Assembly (NCBI RefSeq): GCF_018531425.1
Contig: NZ_JAHBOI010000007.1
Coordinates: 123,429-187,428 of the forward strand
DNA: 64,000 bases
Reading direction: 5' to 3'
Source of the DNA: Paenarthrobacter sp. DKR-5
Lineage (GTDB): Bacteria > Actinomycetota > Actinomycetes > Actinomycetales > Micrococcaceae
Below the pieces are notes generated by a model. It ran no database searches, was not told the origin of the DNA, and saw only the letters and a program-made list of their open reading frames with translations. Shown here in pieces: positions 44,301-52,867 of the stretch (positions are counted from its first letter, which is position 1; each line of letters opens with the position of its first letter). Made by a program: the position numbers and the translations under genes.

Positions 44301-47300
44301 AGTGCGGTGACGGTGACGGGGCGTCCGGCCCCGTCGTAGTCATATTGGGTGCTCGAGGGCACGGCGAGGCCGGGCAGTTGGAGGGTGCCGGCGGGGTTGG
44401 GGCTGAAGTAGTAGGCGTTGCGGACCAGGCTGACGGCGCCGATCGAGTTGTAGAAGGTGTCGTGGGCGATGGTCCCGCCGCCGGGGGCGTATTCCTGTGT
44501 CTGGCGGATGCGGCCGAGTCCGTCGTAGATGCTGTAGGAGCTGTTCACGGCTCCGGAGCTGTTGATGTTGTCGTGCCGGACCCAGGACGGCGCGGTCTGG
44601 GAGATCTGGTAGGCGGTGCCGGTGGTTGGGGTGGTGTTCGAAGCCTGCGGGCGGGTGGGGTCCCAGAAGCCGGTGACGCGCCCGGAAGCGTCGTACCGGT
44701 AGGTGGTGGTGTTTGTGTTCGCGTCGGTGGCGGCGGTTTGCTGTCCCCGGACTGCGTCGTAGCTGGTGGTCGCGGTCCAGCCGAGCGGGTTGGTCACGGT
44801 GCTGGAGGTGACCGGCCCGGTGGCGGGTGTGTAGGCGGTGCTGGTCGTGCGGGCGGTGCCGGTGCTGGAGTCGGTGGAGCTTACTGCCCGGCCGAGGTCA
44901 TCGAACGCGATGTCCGGTCCTTGCTGCCAGGCGGACACGGTGGTGCCGGTGACGGCGGTGGCGGTGTCGGTGCGGGCGGGGTTGCCGAGGGTGGGTGTGG
45001 TGTAGCCGGAGGATCCGGGGTCGGCGGACGTAGAGCCGTCGTAGAGGATCCGGGAGGAGGTGAGGAGGTTCCCTGCAGGGGAGCCGTTGGAGCATTCGCC
45101 GGCGTAGGTGGAGATGACGGCGGGCAGGGCGAGGAGGTTGGCGGCGGTGTTGTCGGCGTAGGAGGTGGTGCTGCAGCTGGCGTCGGCCCCGTTGACGGTG
45201 GAGTCGCCGGTGTTGGAGGTGGCGGCGGGCCGTCCGAGGGAGTCGAAGGTGGTGGTCGTGGTCACGGTCCGCCATCCGTTGCCGGTGCTGGACGCGGTGC
45301 GGGTCATGACCTGTCCGGTGCCGGTGTGGCGGGCCTGCGCTGCGCCGGTGCCGGCGCTGCCGGTGGCCGTGGGGGCGGAAGACCAGGGGGTGTTGACTTT
45401 GTCCGAGAGCACGGTGGAGGTCTGGCCCAGGTAGCTGCGGGCTTCCAGGAGGGTCCCGGCGAGCCAGGGGGAGTCGGTGACGTTGGTGCCGTCGCTGGCG
45501 GTGACCGTGGTGGCGTTGGTTCCCCCGCTGGTATCCGAGGGGGTGCCGTCCAACCCGCGCAGGTAGGTGTTGATAGTGGCCGGATTGGCCGTGGTGTTGC
45601 CGGTGGTGGTTTTGATCTGGGACCAGCCGGCTAGCACCGACCAGGTGGCCTGGGACCCGCTGCTGTCAGCCACATATTTCGGTCCGTCGTAGGTCCAGGC
45701 GGGGGTGCCGAGGTATTGGTACTGGGTGAGTTGGTCGGCGCTTCCGTCGCCGCCGGGGCCTGCGCTGGTGGCGACGGAAGCGACGGGGTAGATCTGGAAG
45801 TAGTCCATGCGGGGTGCCTGGATGATGGGCACCGTTGGGGTCCACCATTGCGGGAAGCAGCGCAGGGTGTTGGTTTCCGGGGCGGCAGGCAGGTTGGTGG
45901 GGCTGCATTCCGGGGAGGTGTAGGTGACGGCGATGACGGCGCCGGTGTCGGTTTTGATGCTGGAGATGCGGTACCGGTCCAGAGGCGCGAGGCCGTCTTT
46001 GACCCAGACCCGGTTTTGCAGGGTCTGTCCGCTGAAGACCACGGGCGGGTCCTGGATGGTGCCGCCGGTCCCGGTGGCGGTGTTCGCGCCCTGGTGGTCG
46101 AGGGAGCCGAGCCACAGGGCGGGGCTGGTGCCGTCACCGGGGTCGGGCATGGAGTGGTGCAGGGTCCAGATGTCGGCGTTCTGGTAGGTGCCGGTGACGT
46201 TGGTCTGGGAGGTCACGGTCAGCAGGCGCTGGTCGGAGTAGAACGTGGGGGAGTACACGGTGCAGGGGCCGGCGGCGGGGCAGGCGTTACCGGAGGGGAT
46301 GTCGTTGCCGACGCTGCAGTCCACGCCGGTGCACCGGCCGGTGTAGGCGAGAACGACCCGCTGCGGTGCGGGGGCCGCCAGTTCCGATCCGGCGCGCATG
46401 CCGTAATCGATGCGGGTGAGCCTGCTGGCCCGCACATAGGTTTTCAGGTCCCCGGTTCCGGCCTGCGTGGAGTAGGTGTTGGTGTCCTGGGTGTAGTAGT
46501 AGGCCTGGCTGTTGCCGTGCACGTCCACCACGTAGTCCAGGTTCCAGGCGTACGCCTGGGAGCACAGCGACGCGGCGAAGGACCCGGCGGCGCAGGGCTG
46601 GGATCCCGTGGCAGCGCCGACGGGCACGGTGTCGGCCGAGTTCGTGGTTTCCTGCCCGGCCGCCCAGCCGGGCAGTTTGTTGCGGCCAAAGAAGTACTGG
46701 GTGCCGGACGTGTCGGTGAGTTTCCAGTAGCCGCCGTCGTAGGTGCCGTTGCTCCCGGCCGCGGTGAGGTACTCGATGCGGGTGTTGTCATCGGACTGCA
46801 GCCGGTAGGTGCCCGTAGCGGCGTCCCTGATGACCAGGCCGGAGCGTCCACCGAAGGAAATGGTGAACGACTGGCCGCCCGGGTTGCCGCACAGGTCGTA
46901 GGAGTTCTGCACACCCTGGTCCATGCAGGGGGAGAATTTCTGCCGGATGCTCCCGGCCCCGGCCAGAGCCCACCCGTCACCGACGTTGGAGGCCTGGTTG
47001 TTCGTGGAGCTGGTCAGCCCGTCGACCCTGGTCGAGTCATACGACAGGGACAGGGACGGGGTCGGGCCGGCGGGTGCGCTGCGCAGGGTGAACGGGTAGG
47101 CCCAGGTGAAACCGCCGGTCTGCCCGGGTGAACCCCACGCCCCGGCCGAGACACCGGGGACGGCTTTGAAGTCACCGGTCCCCTGGTCCGTTGACGATGT
47201 GGTGGTCGTTGATGCGGTTGCCATCGGCGCCGCCGTCGTGGTGGTGCCCGTCGTCTTCGCCGGGACCGGTTTGGTGGAGGTCGTCTTGGCCGCCGGGGCC

Positions 47301-47728
47301 GCGGGCCTGGCCGCCGCCGGTGAGCCGGTGTTCCCGGCCGCTGGTTTGACCGGTTGAGTTGGCATGGCCGGTTTGGCGGGCACGGTTGGTTTCGGGGTGG
47401 TCTTCGGAGCTGCAGGGGCTGCCGGTTTGGGGGGCAGGGGGGCGCCGGTGACGGTGGCTTTCCCCGTGCCGGTCACAGCGGCGTGGCGCAGGGCCGGGTC
47501 GTGGCCGGTCAGCAGCGGCCGGGTCCTGGGCACCGGCGCTGTTGCCGGGGTCCAGGGATGGGAGGGAACGGAGGATTCCTGTGTGGCTGCCGGTGCCGGC
47601 GCCGCTTCGGCCTGCGGGAGCGGGGGCAGCACGGTGAACCCTGCTGTCGCTGTCACCACGGCAGTAGTAATGACCGATGAGAGGACGCCGCGGGTCCCGG
47701 TGGCGGGACGGTTTCGGCGGTGCATCAT
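41369..47728 (-). CDS. Giant RHS-repeat polymorphic toxin with NucA/NucB-type nuclease tip
   Basis: 2119 residues. Signal peptide (about 1-42, ending AEA), an Ala/Pro/Lys/Thr-rich linker to about 190, an SpvB/TcaC-like N-terminal region (FTWAYPFTLRSAPAG, LSLSYDS, NVGDGWALAGAG), many YD/RHS repeats (about 950-1780: YRYDASGRVTGFWD, YTYDALDRVTAE), then the RHS core GARDLDPVTGTFTTPDPILD, SPYLYAQGDPVNYSDPTG at about 1810-1845. After a membrane-like helix (about 1925-1945) the tip (about 2010-2119) reads RREALKGAERAPKGQSLDEY, PFACSSQGGAGSCVSAVP, the NucA/NucB DNase pattern. Delivered to competitors; SUKH immunity gene follows. Confidence 0.93.
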   Translation of the reverse strand: MMHRRNRPATGTRGVLSSVITTAVVTATAGFTVLPPLPQAEAAPAPAATQESSVPSHPWTPATAPVPRTRPLLTGHDPALRHAAVTGTGKATVTGAPLPPKPAAPAAPKTTPKPTVPAKPAMPTQPVKPAAGNTGSPAAARPAAPAAKTTSTKPVPAKTTGTTTTAAPMATASTTTTSSTDQGTGDFKAVPGVSAGAWGSPGQTGGFTWAYPFTLRSAPAGPTPSLSLSYDSTRVDGLTSSTNNQASNVGDGWALAGAGSIRQKFSPCMDQGVQNSYDLCGNPGGQSFTISFGGRSGLVIRDAATGTYRLQSDDNTRIEYLTAAGSNGTYDGGYWKLTDTSGTQYFFGRNKLPGWAAGQETTNSADTVPVGAATGSQPCAAGSFAASLCSQAYAWNLDYVVDVHGNSQAYYYTQDTNTYSTQAGTGDLKTYVRASRLTRIDYGMRAGSELAAPAPQRVVLAYTGRCTGVDCSVGNDIPSGNACPAAGPCTVYSPTFYSDQRLLTVTSQTNVTGTYQNADIWTLHHSMPDPGDGTSPALWLGSLDHQGANTATGTGGTIQDPPVVFSGQTLQNRVWVKDGLAPLDRYRISSIKTDTGAVIAVTYTSPECSPTNLPAAPETNTLRCFPQWWTPTVPIIQAPRMDYFQIYPVASVATSAGPGGDGSADQLTQYQYLGTPAWTYDGPKYVADSSGSQATWSVLAGWSQIKTTTGNTTANPATINTYLRGLDGTPSDTSGGTNATTVTASDGTNVTDSPWLAGTLLEARSYLGQTSTVLSDKVNTPWSSAPTATGSAGTGAAQARHTGTGQVMTRTASSTGNGWRTVTTTTTFDSLGRPAATSNTGDSTVNGADASCSTTSYADNTAANLLALPAVISTYAGECSNGSPAGNLLTSSRILYDGSTSADPGSSGYTTPTLGNPARTDTATAVTGTTVSAWQQGPDIAFDDLGRAVSSTDSSTGTARTTSTAYTPATGPVTSSTVTNPLGWTATTSYDAVRGQQTAATDANTNTTTYRYDASGRVTGFWDPTRPQASNTTPTTGTAYQISQTAPSWVRHDNINSSGAVNSSYSIYDGLGRIRQTQEYAPGGGTIAHDTFYNSIGAVSLVRNAYYFSPNPAGTLQLPGLAVPSSTQYDYDGAGRPVTVTALANDNQVQWTTNLAYTGLDTTTTTGPGNASATTVITNAEGTTASRVLYHGTTATGAADTSTYTYDPLGQLTGMKDTANNTWSWTFDAAGRQTRATDPDTGTLTTAWDASGRKASTTDGAGNLTAYTYDALDRVTAETVTPSGGTAHTLTTTTWDQEKKGQISSTTRYNGANYDQAVTTAVSGYNAAYWPKTTTVTLPAALGKFAGSYTTTTLYTKTGKISSLATPALGGLAAESQYMGYDESDRPSSNRNAAWDTFAGNTQYTNLGHLATYQQFDANGLNNPSGDTTGTVQTNFTWDATTGRLTNQSTTDLAKSVTTDLGKTTYTYDPSGRLTATDLLYGARTGKPEDTQCYAYDYASRLSAVWTPSAHTCGTATAPTATTVTGLGGPAPYAQTYTYTPAGDRSQTKRFGPTGALGNTETATYPAAGTPGPHQVKTITSTPATGSAVTENFTWDAAGRMTNRSGQTLTYTPDGLTATATGASNIPANPNPGATAGTPPAPAAGTATTTANRYYDANGTLVGITDGTGTTAIIGNITAFATTTGTVTATATYGFAGKTVAQRTAANGATKLSFILPTTVNTAQTLLQPSVGTTAVTTITRYTDPNGLARGPTQSATGTGAYATSPSTVKGVGTNAANPAGYDAALGYIGKLADTVSTLTHLGARDLDPVTGTFTTPDPILDTGSQTDYSPYLYAQGDPVNYSDPTGLYIGLALSDDEGSWHGVKATPRKPAPYVSWTPPWRPNVQGTQIASQQYFQNQANQRFQQTLYRIQAAQDLRNAATQAQTAQTWRRIGVGAALILLTVATIASAGIAAPETSLAGTGLVGGELAAEGAAAAARSAAVASESGLTDTGLADAAETGLTQGAKEIPQVTFSRGRAPGLARNFDQAVSDGAPTRLNRVTGNARLQNRREALKGAERAPKGQSLDEYPFACSSQGGAGSCVSAVPTSEQNYQGGVLSRFFQSNGIKDGEPFDVVFGP

Positions 47729-50634
47729 TTCAGGACTCCGAACTGCCCTGCGACGGGGCCGGATGTGAGCTGCGACTGGGCGTTGGCGAACGCGCTGGAA
47801 CTAAGGACGTTCTGGGTGAAGACGGGCCGGAGGATTTGGCCGGTGAACTGGTTGGTTCCGGACGTGTCTGCCGCGCCGAGCAGCACGGGCTGGGTTGACG
47901 GGGCGGCCAGGGGGGCGCCGGCGAAGGCGTAGGTCCAGGTGGAGGTGTAGCCGGTGGTGGTTTGGGAGATGCGCAGCTGCTGGTTGGCCTGGTCATAGAC
48001 GGCTGTCACGTAGTACCAGGTGCCGGCGCTCAAGGCCGGTCCTGCCACTTCCGTGGGAGGGGGAGAGCTCGCCGCCCCCCAGGTTGCCAGCTCCGCCGTG
48101 CTGGCCTTGATGCGCAGGCCTCCACCTGGGGAGGTGCTGTCGGTTCCGGCCATCTGGGTGATGAGGGACTGGAAGGGTGTGGTGCCCGTCGTGGACGGGC
48201 ATACCCAGGCCGCAACGCTGAAACTCTTTGAGGTGTCAACGGCCCAGGCGGTTTCGGCGTAGTCGCCGGGGTTGGTGAACTGGATCGCGGGCGCGGTTCC
48301 GTCCGCGTTGGACGGGTCTCCGGCGTCCTGGCAGGCGGTCTGTGGATTGCCGCCGAGGGTGGCGACGTCGACCCTCGTTGCCCCGTGGAGCGTGAAGGGC
48401 AGCACGGTTCCCTGCACCGTGGGCTCCTTACCAACCTGCAGTACGTACTGGTAGGGGTGCGGGTTGTCGCTGCTGTTCATTTCCGTGGCACTGACATTGC
48501 CTGCCTTGTTGTAGGCCCACGCGGTGACCGCGGTCGTCGCGTCCAGGGCTGTGACGTGGACTGTGGCGTGAAAGCCGTCAGAGGGGCAGACAACAACGAA
48601 TTCCCGCAGCCGCTTTCCACAGGTGGCGTCGGTAGGTGAGAGATCGGAGGGGAAAGTCTCGGTCGTAGTGCCGCTGGTGACCGCGTAGATGAAGCCTGTG
48701 ACGGCGAGTTTGTCGGGGTTAGTGTTGGTGATGGTGAAGTCGTAGCCACTCTTACCGACGACGCCGGTGGAGTCGGTGCCGTCGGTGGCGTCGGTGGCAA
48801 CAATCGGGGATCCGCTCGCCGGAGCGACCACCGGGGTGGTTGGTGCCTTTGTGTCGATCGTGAAATTGAACGTCATGGTCCCTGAGGCCACCCCGGAGGA
48901 GTCAACCGCCTGGGAGCGTAACTGGTAGGCGCCGTCCGGCAGCGTCGACGGTGCCGCCCAGCTGGCTTTTCCTCCGGAGCCCGGCACTGACACCCGGGTG
49001 CCGGCGCCGTACTCATGCGTGCCGCCGGCGGTGTAGACGTCGAAGGAAACCGAGATGTTCCCGCCGGTGCTGCCGTCCGGGTCCGAGGCAGAGACGGTAT
49101 ATGTGGGTTGCCGGTAGCGGGTCAGGTACGTAGATCCTGCCGCCCACGCGGTCCCGGACCAGAGGCCCCCGCTGATTCCGTAAATGCCGGGCGTGTTCGG
49201 CGCAGTGTCGTAAGTGACGGCGAGCGTGGCGGTATTGGAGAACCGCTTCCATCCCAGCGAGTCGGACTCGTTGTCGGCGCGCAGACCCACGGTCCACTGC
49301 GGGGAATTAGTCAGCCAGCCCTTCGTGCCGGCCATATCGAAGCCCACGGTCGCCGCCGGGCAGCTGGAGCTGTATCCGTGGGCGATCGTGTTGGAGTCAG
49401 TCTGCTGCATCCAGGACGGCTGCGCATTCCAGGTCGTGCCGGTGCCCACCCCTCCGGTCACCCACGCCGAAACGGGGGTCGCGGTGCACGACGAAGACCA
49501 CGTTTCCGTGGTGTCCAGGCGCGCGCTGAGAATCGTTTTGCCGGACAGGGCAGAGGAAACGAACTGGTAGAAGCCGCGGGCGACGTGGCTGACTCCGTCG
49601 GGGGCCCACGACGCGGGCAGGTACCCGACATGGACGGTGGAATCCGTGTACTGGCCGTTCCAGTAGTTGGTGGTCGGGTACGCGCTGTCAACGTACAGGT
49701 AGGAGGTGCGCGACGCGGACCAGTCCGGGTCCACGTAGATCGGGTACTGGATGCCCGGGGTGCCGGTGATTTTGTCCATCCCGAACACCTGGGACTGCTG
49801 TCCGTCGTCCGTGCCCAGGCTCAGCGGGAACGGACGTGTGATGCCGGGCCCGCCGGGATCCGTGGCTGACGCGCCCGGTTGGGAGGAGTCCCACCACTGG
49901 GCCTGCATGGTGCGCAGCGCAACCTGGCCGGTGTCGGTCCCGGTCGCGGTCAGCCCGCCCGTCCCGTCGGGGTTGATCACGGCGTTGGCGGCGTTGATGA
50001 GCACGTGCATCTGTGCCACCCGCGGGTCCGCTGCTGCTGCGGCGGACCGGATGCGCAGGACCTGGGAGACGCCGGTGTCGTGGGCGACCTGGATGAGGTC
50101 CACCCCGGGGAGCACGGACGGGTAGGTGGCGGTGTTGCCCGAGACCACCGGGGCCGGCAGGGATCCAAAGGGCCAGGACTGGGTAATGGTATGGCCGTGC
50201 TTGTCATCCAAGGTGGCCATGGTCGTGGCCCCGCCGGATGCCAGGGCCAGCGCCACCGGGACCATCTTCGGTGTCAGCACGGGGGCGCCGTTGTCTGAGG
50301 ACGGCGTCAGGTCGGTGGAGATATCCGCCCACCCGGTGGAAGTTTGCATGCGCACCGGGGAAGAGCTCACGGTCCGGGTGAAGGTGCCGTCCGGGTGGGC
50401 GACCGTGGTTTCCGTTGGTGTGGTGTCTGCAGGTACCGCGACGTCCTGGCCCGCCGCCACGGCCTGGGCCGCCGCGGACGTCTCCGGGTCCGGGGCCGGC
50501 GCCGCCGTTTCGGAGGCCACACTGGCCGGTGTTGCGGCGTTCGCGGCGGTCACACCGGCGGATGAGGCGACGAGTCCGCCGCAGAGAACCAGGCTAAAAA
50601 GTGCGCGGCGTGCCGCGGCAGAACCAACCCCCAT
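47725..50634 (-). CDS. Large secreted DNRLRE/LamG-domain protein, partner of the RHS toxin
   Basis: 969 residues from ATG 50634 with GAAAGTGG upstream. Signal peptide (LFSLVLCGGLVASSAGVTAA). A DNRLRE-like region at about 300-480 (SYLYVDSAYPTTNYWNGQY, TAWASW-type strands, WNAQPSW), two Ig-like stretches, and a C-terminal LamG/concanavalin domain (FSVAAWVCPSTT, GTWYYVTAVYDQANQQLRIS). The stop overlaps the RHS start by four bases, so both are made together. Such companions precede RHS toxins in Streptomyces and relatives and probably assist wall attachment or delivery. Confidence 0.9.
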   Translation of the reverse strand: MGVGSAAARRALFSLVLCGGLVASSAGVTAANAATPASVASETAAPAPDPETSAAAQAVAAGQDVAVPADTTPTETTVAHPDGTFTRTVSSSPVRMQTSTGWADISTDLTPSSDNGAPVLTPKMVPVALALASGGATTMATLDDKHGHTITQSWPFGSLPAPVVSGNTATYPSVLPGVDLIQVAHDTGVSQVLRIRSAAAAADPRVAQMHVLINAANAVINPDGTGGLTATGTDTGQVALRTMQAQWWDSSQPGASATDPGGPGITRPFPLSLGTDDGQQSQVFGMDKITGTPGIQYPIYVDPDWSASRTSYLYVDSAYPTTNYWNGQYTDSTVHVGYLPASWAPDGVSHVARGFYQFVSSALSGKTILSARLDTTETWSSSCTATPVSAWVTGGVGTGTTWNAQPSWMQQTDSNTIAHGYSSSCPAATVGFDMAGTKGWLTNSPQWTVGLRADNESDSLGWKRFSNTATLAVTYDTAPNTPGIYGISGGLWSGTAWAAGSTYLTRYRQPTYTVSASDPDGSTGGNISVSFDVYTAGGTHEYGAGTRVSVPGSGGKASWAAPSTLPDGAYQLRSQAVDSSGVASGTMTFNFTIDTKAPTTPVVAPASGSPIVATDATDGTDSTGVVGKSGYDFTITNTNPDKLAVTGFIYAVTSGTTTETFPSDLSPTDATCGKRLREFVVVCPSDGFHATVHVTALDATTAVTAWAYNKAGNVSATEMNSSDNPHPYQYVLQVGKEPTVQGTVLPFTLHGATRVDVATLGGNPQTACQDAGDPSNADGTAPAIQFTNPGDYAETAWAVDTSKSFSVAAWVCPSTTGTTPFQSLITQMAGTDSTSPGGGLRIKASTAELATWGAASSPPPTEVAGPALSAGTWYYVTAVYDQANQQLRISQTTTGYTSTWTYAFAGAPLAAPSTQPVLLGAADTSGTNQFTGQILRPVFTQNVLSSSAFANAQSQLTSGPVAGQFGVLK

Positions 50635-50837
50635 GGAACCACTTTCAACAGAAGAATTCAGGTCCCAGGGGAAGCGAACAATGCCAGTTGCCCCCAAACA
50701 CTGACTTGCTGAGAGAAACGTAAACCCGAAACTGGGTTTCCACAAGCAACTATCTGGAAAATCATTCGGTTGCTGTTATGTTTGCGTGCATTGGGGCGCT
50801 GGGGATGGTGCTCCCTCGCGCAGACAGGAGCATCGCC

Positions 50838-51458
50838 TTGAGCGAGCCGTCACAGCAACAGCACTCCTATCCACAGCCTTCCTCGCTCCCGACGCCAGGG
50901 CCCGCAGACCCGCAGCCCTGGCCTTCAGTCTGGCCGCAGCAGCCGGGGCAACCAACTGCGTGGGGGCCACCCGGATGGCATGCTCCGTACGAGGGAGGCG
51001 CCGGCGCCTTGGACCCAGCGACGGCCGCGCGCTCCCGCAAGCTCCGCACCTGGGTCGGCGTCCTCGCGATCATCGTGGGAGTTTTTGACCTCTTCGGCAC
51101 GGCGGTCCTCGCCATGGTGGCCGCATCGAACCAAAGCTCCCTGTTCCCCGCGGCATCAGGCGCCCCGATCGTTGTCCTCGGCACCGTTCAGGGACTGGCC
51201 TACATTGGTATCGGCATATGGTCCCTGGCGACCCGCAGGACAATCAGCCGTGGTCCGCTCGTGGCCGTCCTCGTGCTGACCAGCATCGGTCTTGTGCTGG
51301 GCCTGTTCGATGTGGCGGCCAGCATCGCGAGCGGGAGGATGCCCATGCTCGGCTCCTACGTCCTGATCGTGGTCCTTTTCGCACGGGCCATCACGGCCCT
51401 GCGCCTCAAGCCCATCCGAACCATGTACACGGGGCCAACCACCAGCCAACTTCGCTGA
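50838..51458 (+). CDS. Pro/Gln-rich membrane protein with four helices
   Basis: 206 residues from TTG 50838, chosen because AGGAG lies 7 bases upstream; ATG 50778 would add 20 residues. A Pro/Gln/Trp-rich cytoplasmic N-terminus (about 1-65) is followed by four membrane helices (about 75-185). Divergent from the LamG partner gene. No precise family; resembles small Tat-like DUF4190-type membrane proteins of actinobacteria in layout only. Confidence 0.7.
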   Translation: MSEPSQQQHSYPQPSSLPTPGPADPQPWPSVWPQQPGQPTAWGPPGWHAPYEGGAGALDPATAARSRKLRTWVGVLAIIVGVFDLFGTAVLAMVAASNQSSLFPAASGAPIVVLGTVQGLAYIGIGIWSLATRRTISRGPLVAVLVLTSIGLVLGLFDVAASIASGRMPMLGSYVLIVVLFARAITALRLKPIRTMYTGPTTSQLR

Positions 51459-51577
51459 CTGGCGCAACGTCCTCACTCGCAAGCACCGGCCGGGATCGGC
51501 TCACCGCCGTTAGCCGACCCGGGTTTTCATGCCGGCCTGCGACGCCCGACTCGTCGGCTTTGGCACGGGGTACAGGC

Positions 51578-51607
51578 TGTCAGGTTGGGGTGTAGCCGTA
51601 TCTGACA
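51578..51607 (+). repeat. Resolvase-type core site, copy 2
   Basis: 30 bases in the same orientation as 39104-39133. The left 15-16 bases (GTCAGGTTGGGGTGTA) are identical to copy 1, the right half differs, and the outer arms TGTCAG/CTGACA are again inverted. It abuts a CPBP gene that has lost its 5' part. Confidence 0.65.
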
Positions 51608-51610
51608 CCG

Positions 51611-51928
51611 CTTAGTGGCGTCGGTGAGGAGCAGTTTGCGCTCACTCGTGTCGTCGCTCTCGCTCGGTGGCGCAGCGGCCTGGTGTTCGGGTGCCTGCAC
51701 TTCTACGTCTTCACCGGGCTCCCGGCGGCCCTGATGGCGCAGCCGGCATCAACCGTGCTCGGTTGGGTGATCGGCGCCCTGTACCTGCTGTCCCTCCGCA
51801 GCTTGTGGGCCTGTGTCACCGCTCACCTGCTGATCGACGCCGTCCTGGAACCGGCACTGCTGCTCAGCTTTATCCACCGACGGGCCAAGTCAAAGCGGGT
51901 GTCGTACAACCGTTACGAGGCTGACTGA
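51611..51928 (+). pseudogene. 3' part of a CPBP-family intramembrane protease gene
   Basis: Reading starts without a start codon and gives EEQFALTRVVALARWRSGLV, FGCLHFYVFTGLPAAL and WACVTAHLLIDAVLEPAL, the CPBP (CAAX protease-like) motifs with the Glu pair and both His. The N-terminal half is absent; similarity begins a few bases after the core site at 51578-51607. The loss at that point suggests a recombination junction. Confidence 0.65.
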
Positions 51929-52044
51929 CTCATGAGGAGATCCAATTCAGAGTCGTGCCCGGATCATGTCTGCGCGCGATAACGCCGACGGTCAATGGAA
52001 GACACCATGGAAGTCACCGCGGGGTGACAGCAGGCAGGTCATAA

Positions 52045-52078
52045 AGAAGGGCGCACCATGTTGTCGGTACGCCCTTCT
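52045..52078 (-). terminator. Hairpin terminator for the CsbD gene
   Basis: Arms AGAAGGGCG and CGCCCTTCT (9 bp, perfect) with a 16-base loop; on the minus strand the stem is followed by TTTAT. It begins 19 bases after the CsbD stop. Confidence 0.8.
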
Positions 52079-52096
52079 CCTGTGTTCAACCAAGTC

Positions 52097-52267
52097 TTAC
52101 TTGAAGGCGTCCTTGACCTTCTCGCCGGCCTGCTTCAAATCGCCTTTGGCCTGGTCTGCGCGGCCCTCGGCCTGCAGGCTTTCATCGCCCGTGGCTTTGC
52201 CGGCGGCTTCCTTGCCCTTGCCGCCAACCTTCTCGGCAGCGTTGTCAATCTTGTCGCCTAGTCCCAT
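52097..52267 (-). CDS. CsbD family stress protein
   Basis: 56 residues from ATG 52267 with GAGGAGG nine bases upstream. It reads MGLGDKIDNAAEKVGGKGKE then KATGDESLQAEGRADQAKGD, the CsbD pattern. CsbD proteins are small charged stress-response proteins of unknown mechanism. It has its own terminator and stands alone. Confidence 0.95.
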   Translation of the reverse strand: MGLGDKIDNAAEKVGGKGKEAAGKATGDESLQAEGRADQAKGDLKQAGEKVKDAFK

Positions 52268-52867
52268 AGCGTTTCCTCCTCTGGTTCGGCGGCCGACCTG
52301 TACGGCCGCGTCTATCCTAAGCATGCTTAGAGTCAGGTTTCCACTAGGACTGATCCCGGGTTGCCCCGGGTTTCGTTGACCCGGGGTTGGCCGCCGTGAG
52401 CGCGTTGCGGCTAATTGCTGCATCTTCGACGGGCGCACGCCTTTCCGCCGTCGTTGCGTCGCTGCCGGCGGTAAATCCTTCGATCCAGGTCGTGGGCGGC
52501 ATCGGGATTCACGCCACAACCGCAGCTGACATCGGCGAGCCCACCGCTTCCGTGGACTTCACCCGGGCCGAGGAAGACCTGCTCCACTGACTTTCGTGTG
52601 ATCGCAGGCTGCGGCCCTTTGGTCCGTGGCCTGTCGCGTTCTGTGCGGGCGCCGATGCCAGGCAGCAGCGCCGGGTTTTACGCGATCTGTTTGAATGTGC
52701 ATCCGCGGCAGATTCGGGCGGGGGCGAAGCTGACGGTTCGGGGTTCGTCCGGGATCGTACGCCGGCGCAGTGTCCGGGGGCTTTTGGGTGTTAGCGGCCG
52801 GCCGGGGCGGCGCGGAGGGTGGCGTGACGGGGTCGACCAAAATTTTTAGGGGGGCCATAATTTTATT
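52268..52867. other. Intergenic stretch without a supported gene
   Basis: About 600 bases between CsbD and the first Nramp-like gene. A short frame at 52387-52590 ends in a protein-like stretch but has no ribosome site and no recognised family. The last 25 bases before the Nramp start are AT-rich and include TTAGG...GCC (52846-52856), partly like a DtxR/IdeR box. Confidence 0.45.

Noticed and set aside
43484..45634. A 716-codon open frame on the plus strand inside the RHS gene
   Set aside because: Gly/Val-rich antisense shadow of the RHS repeats; no ribosome site and no domain.
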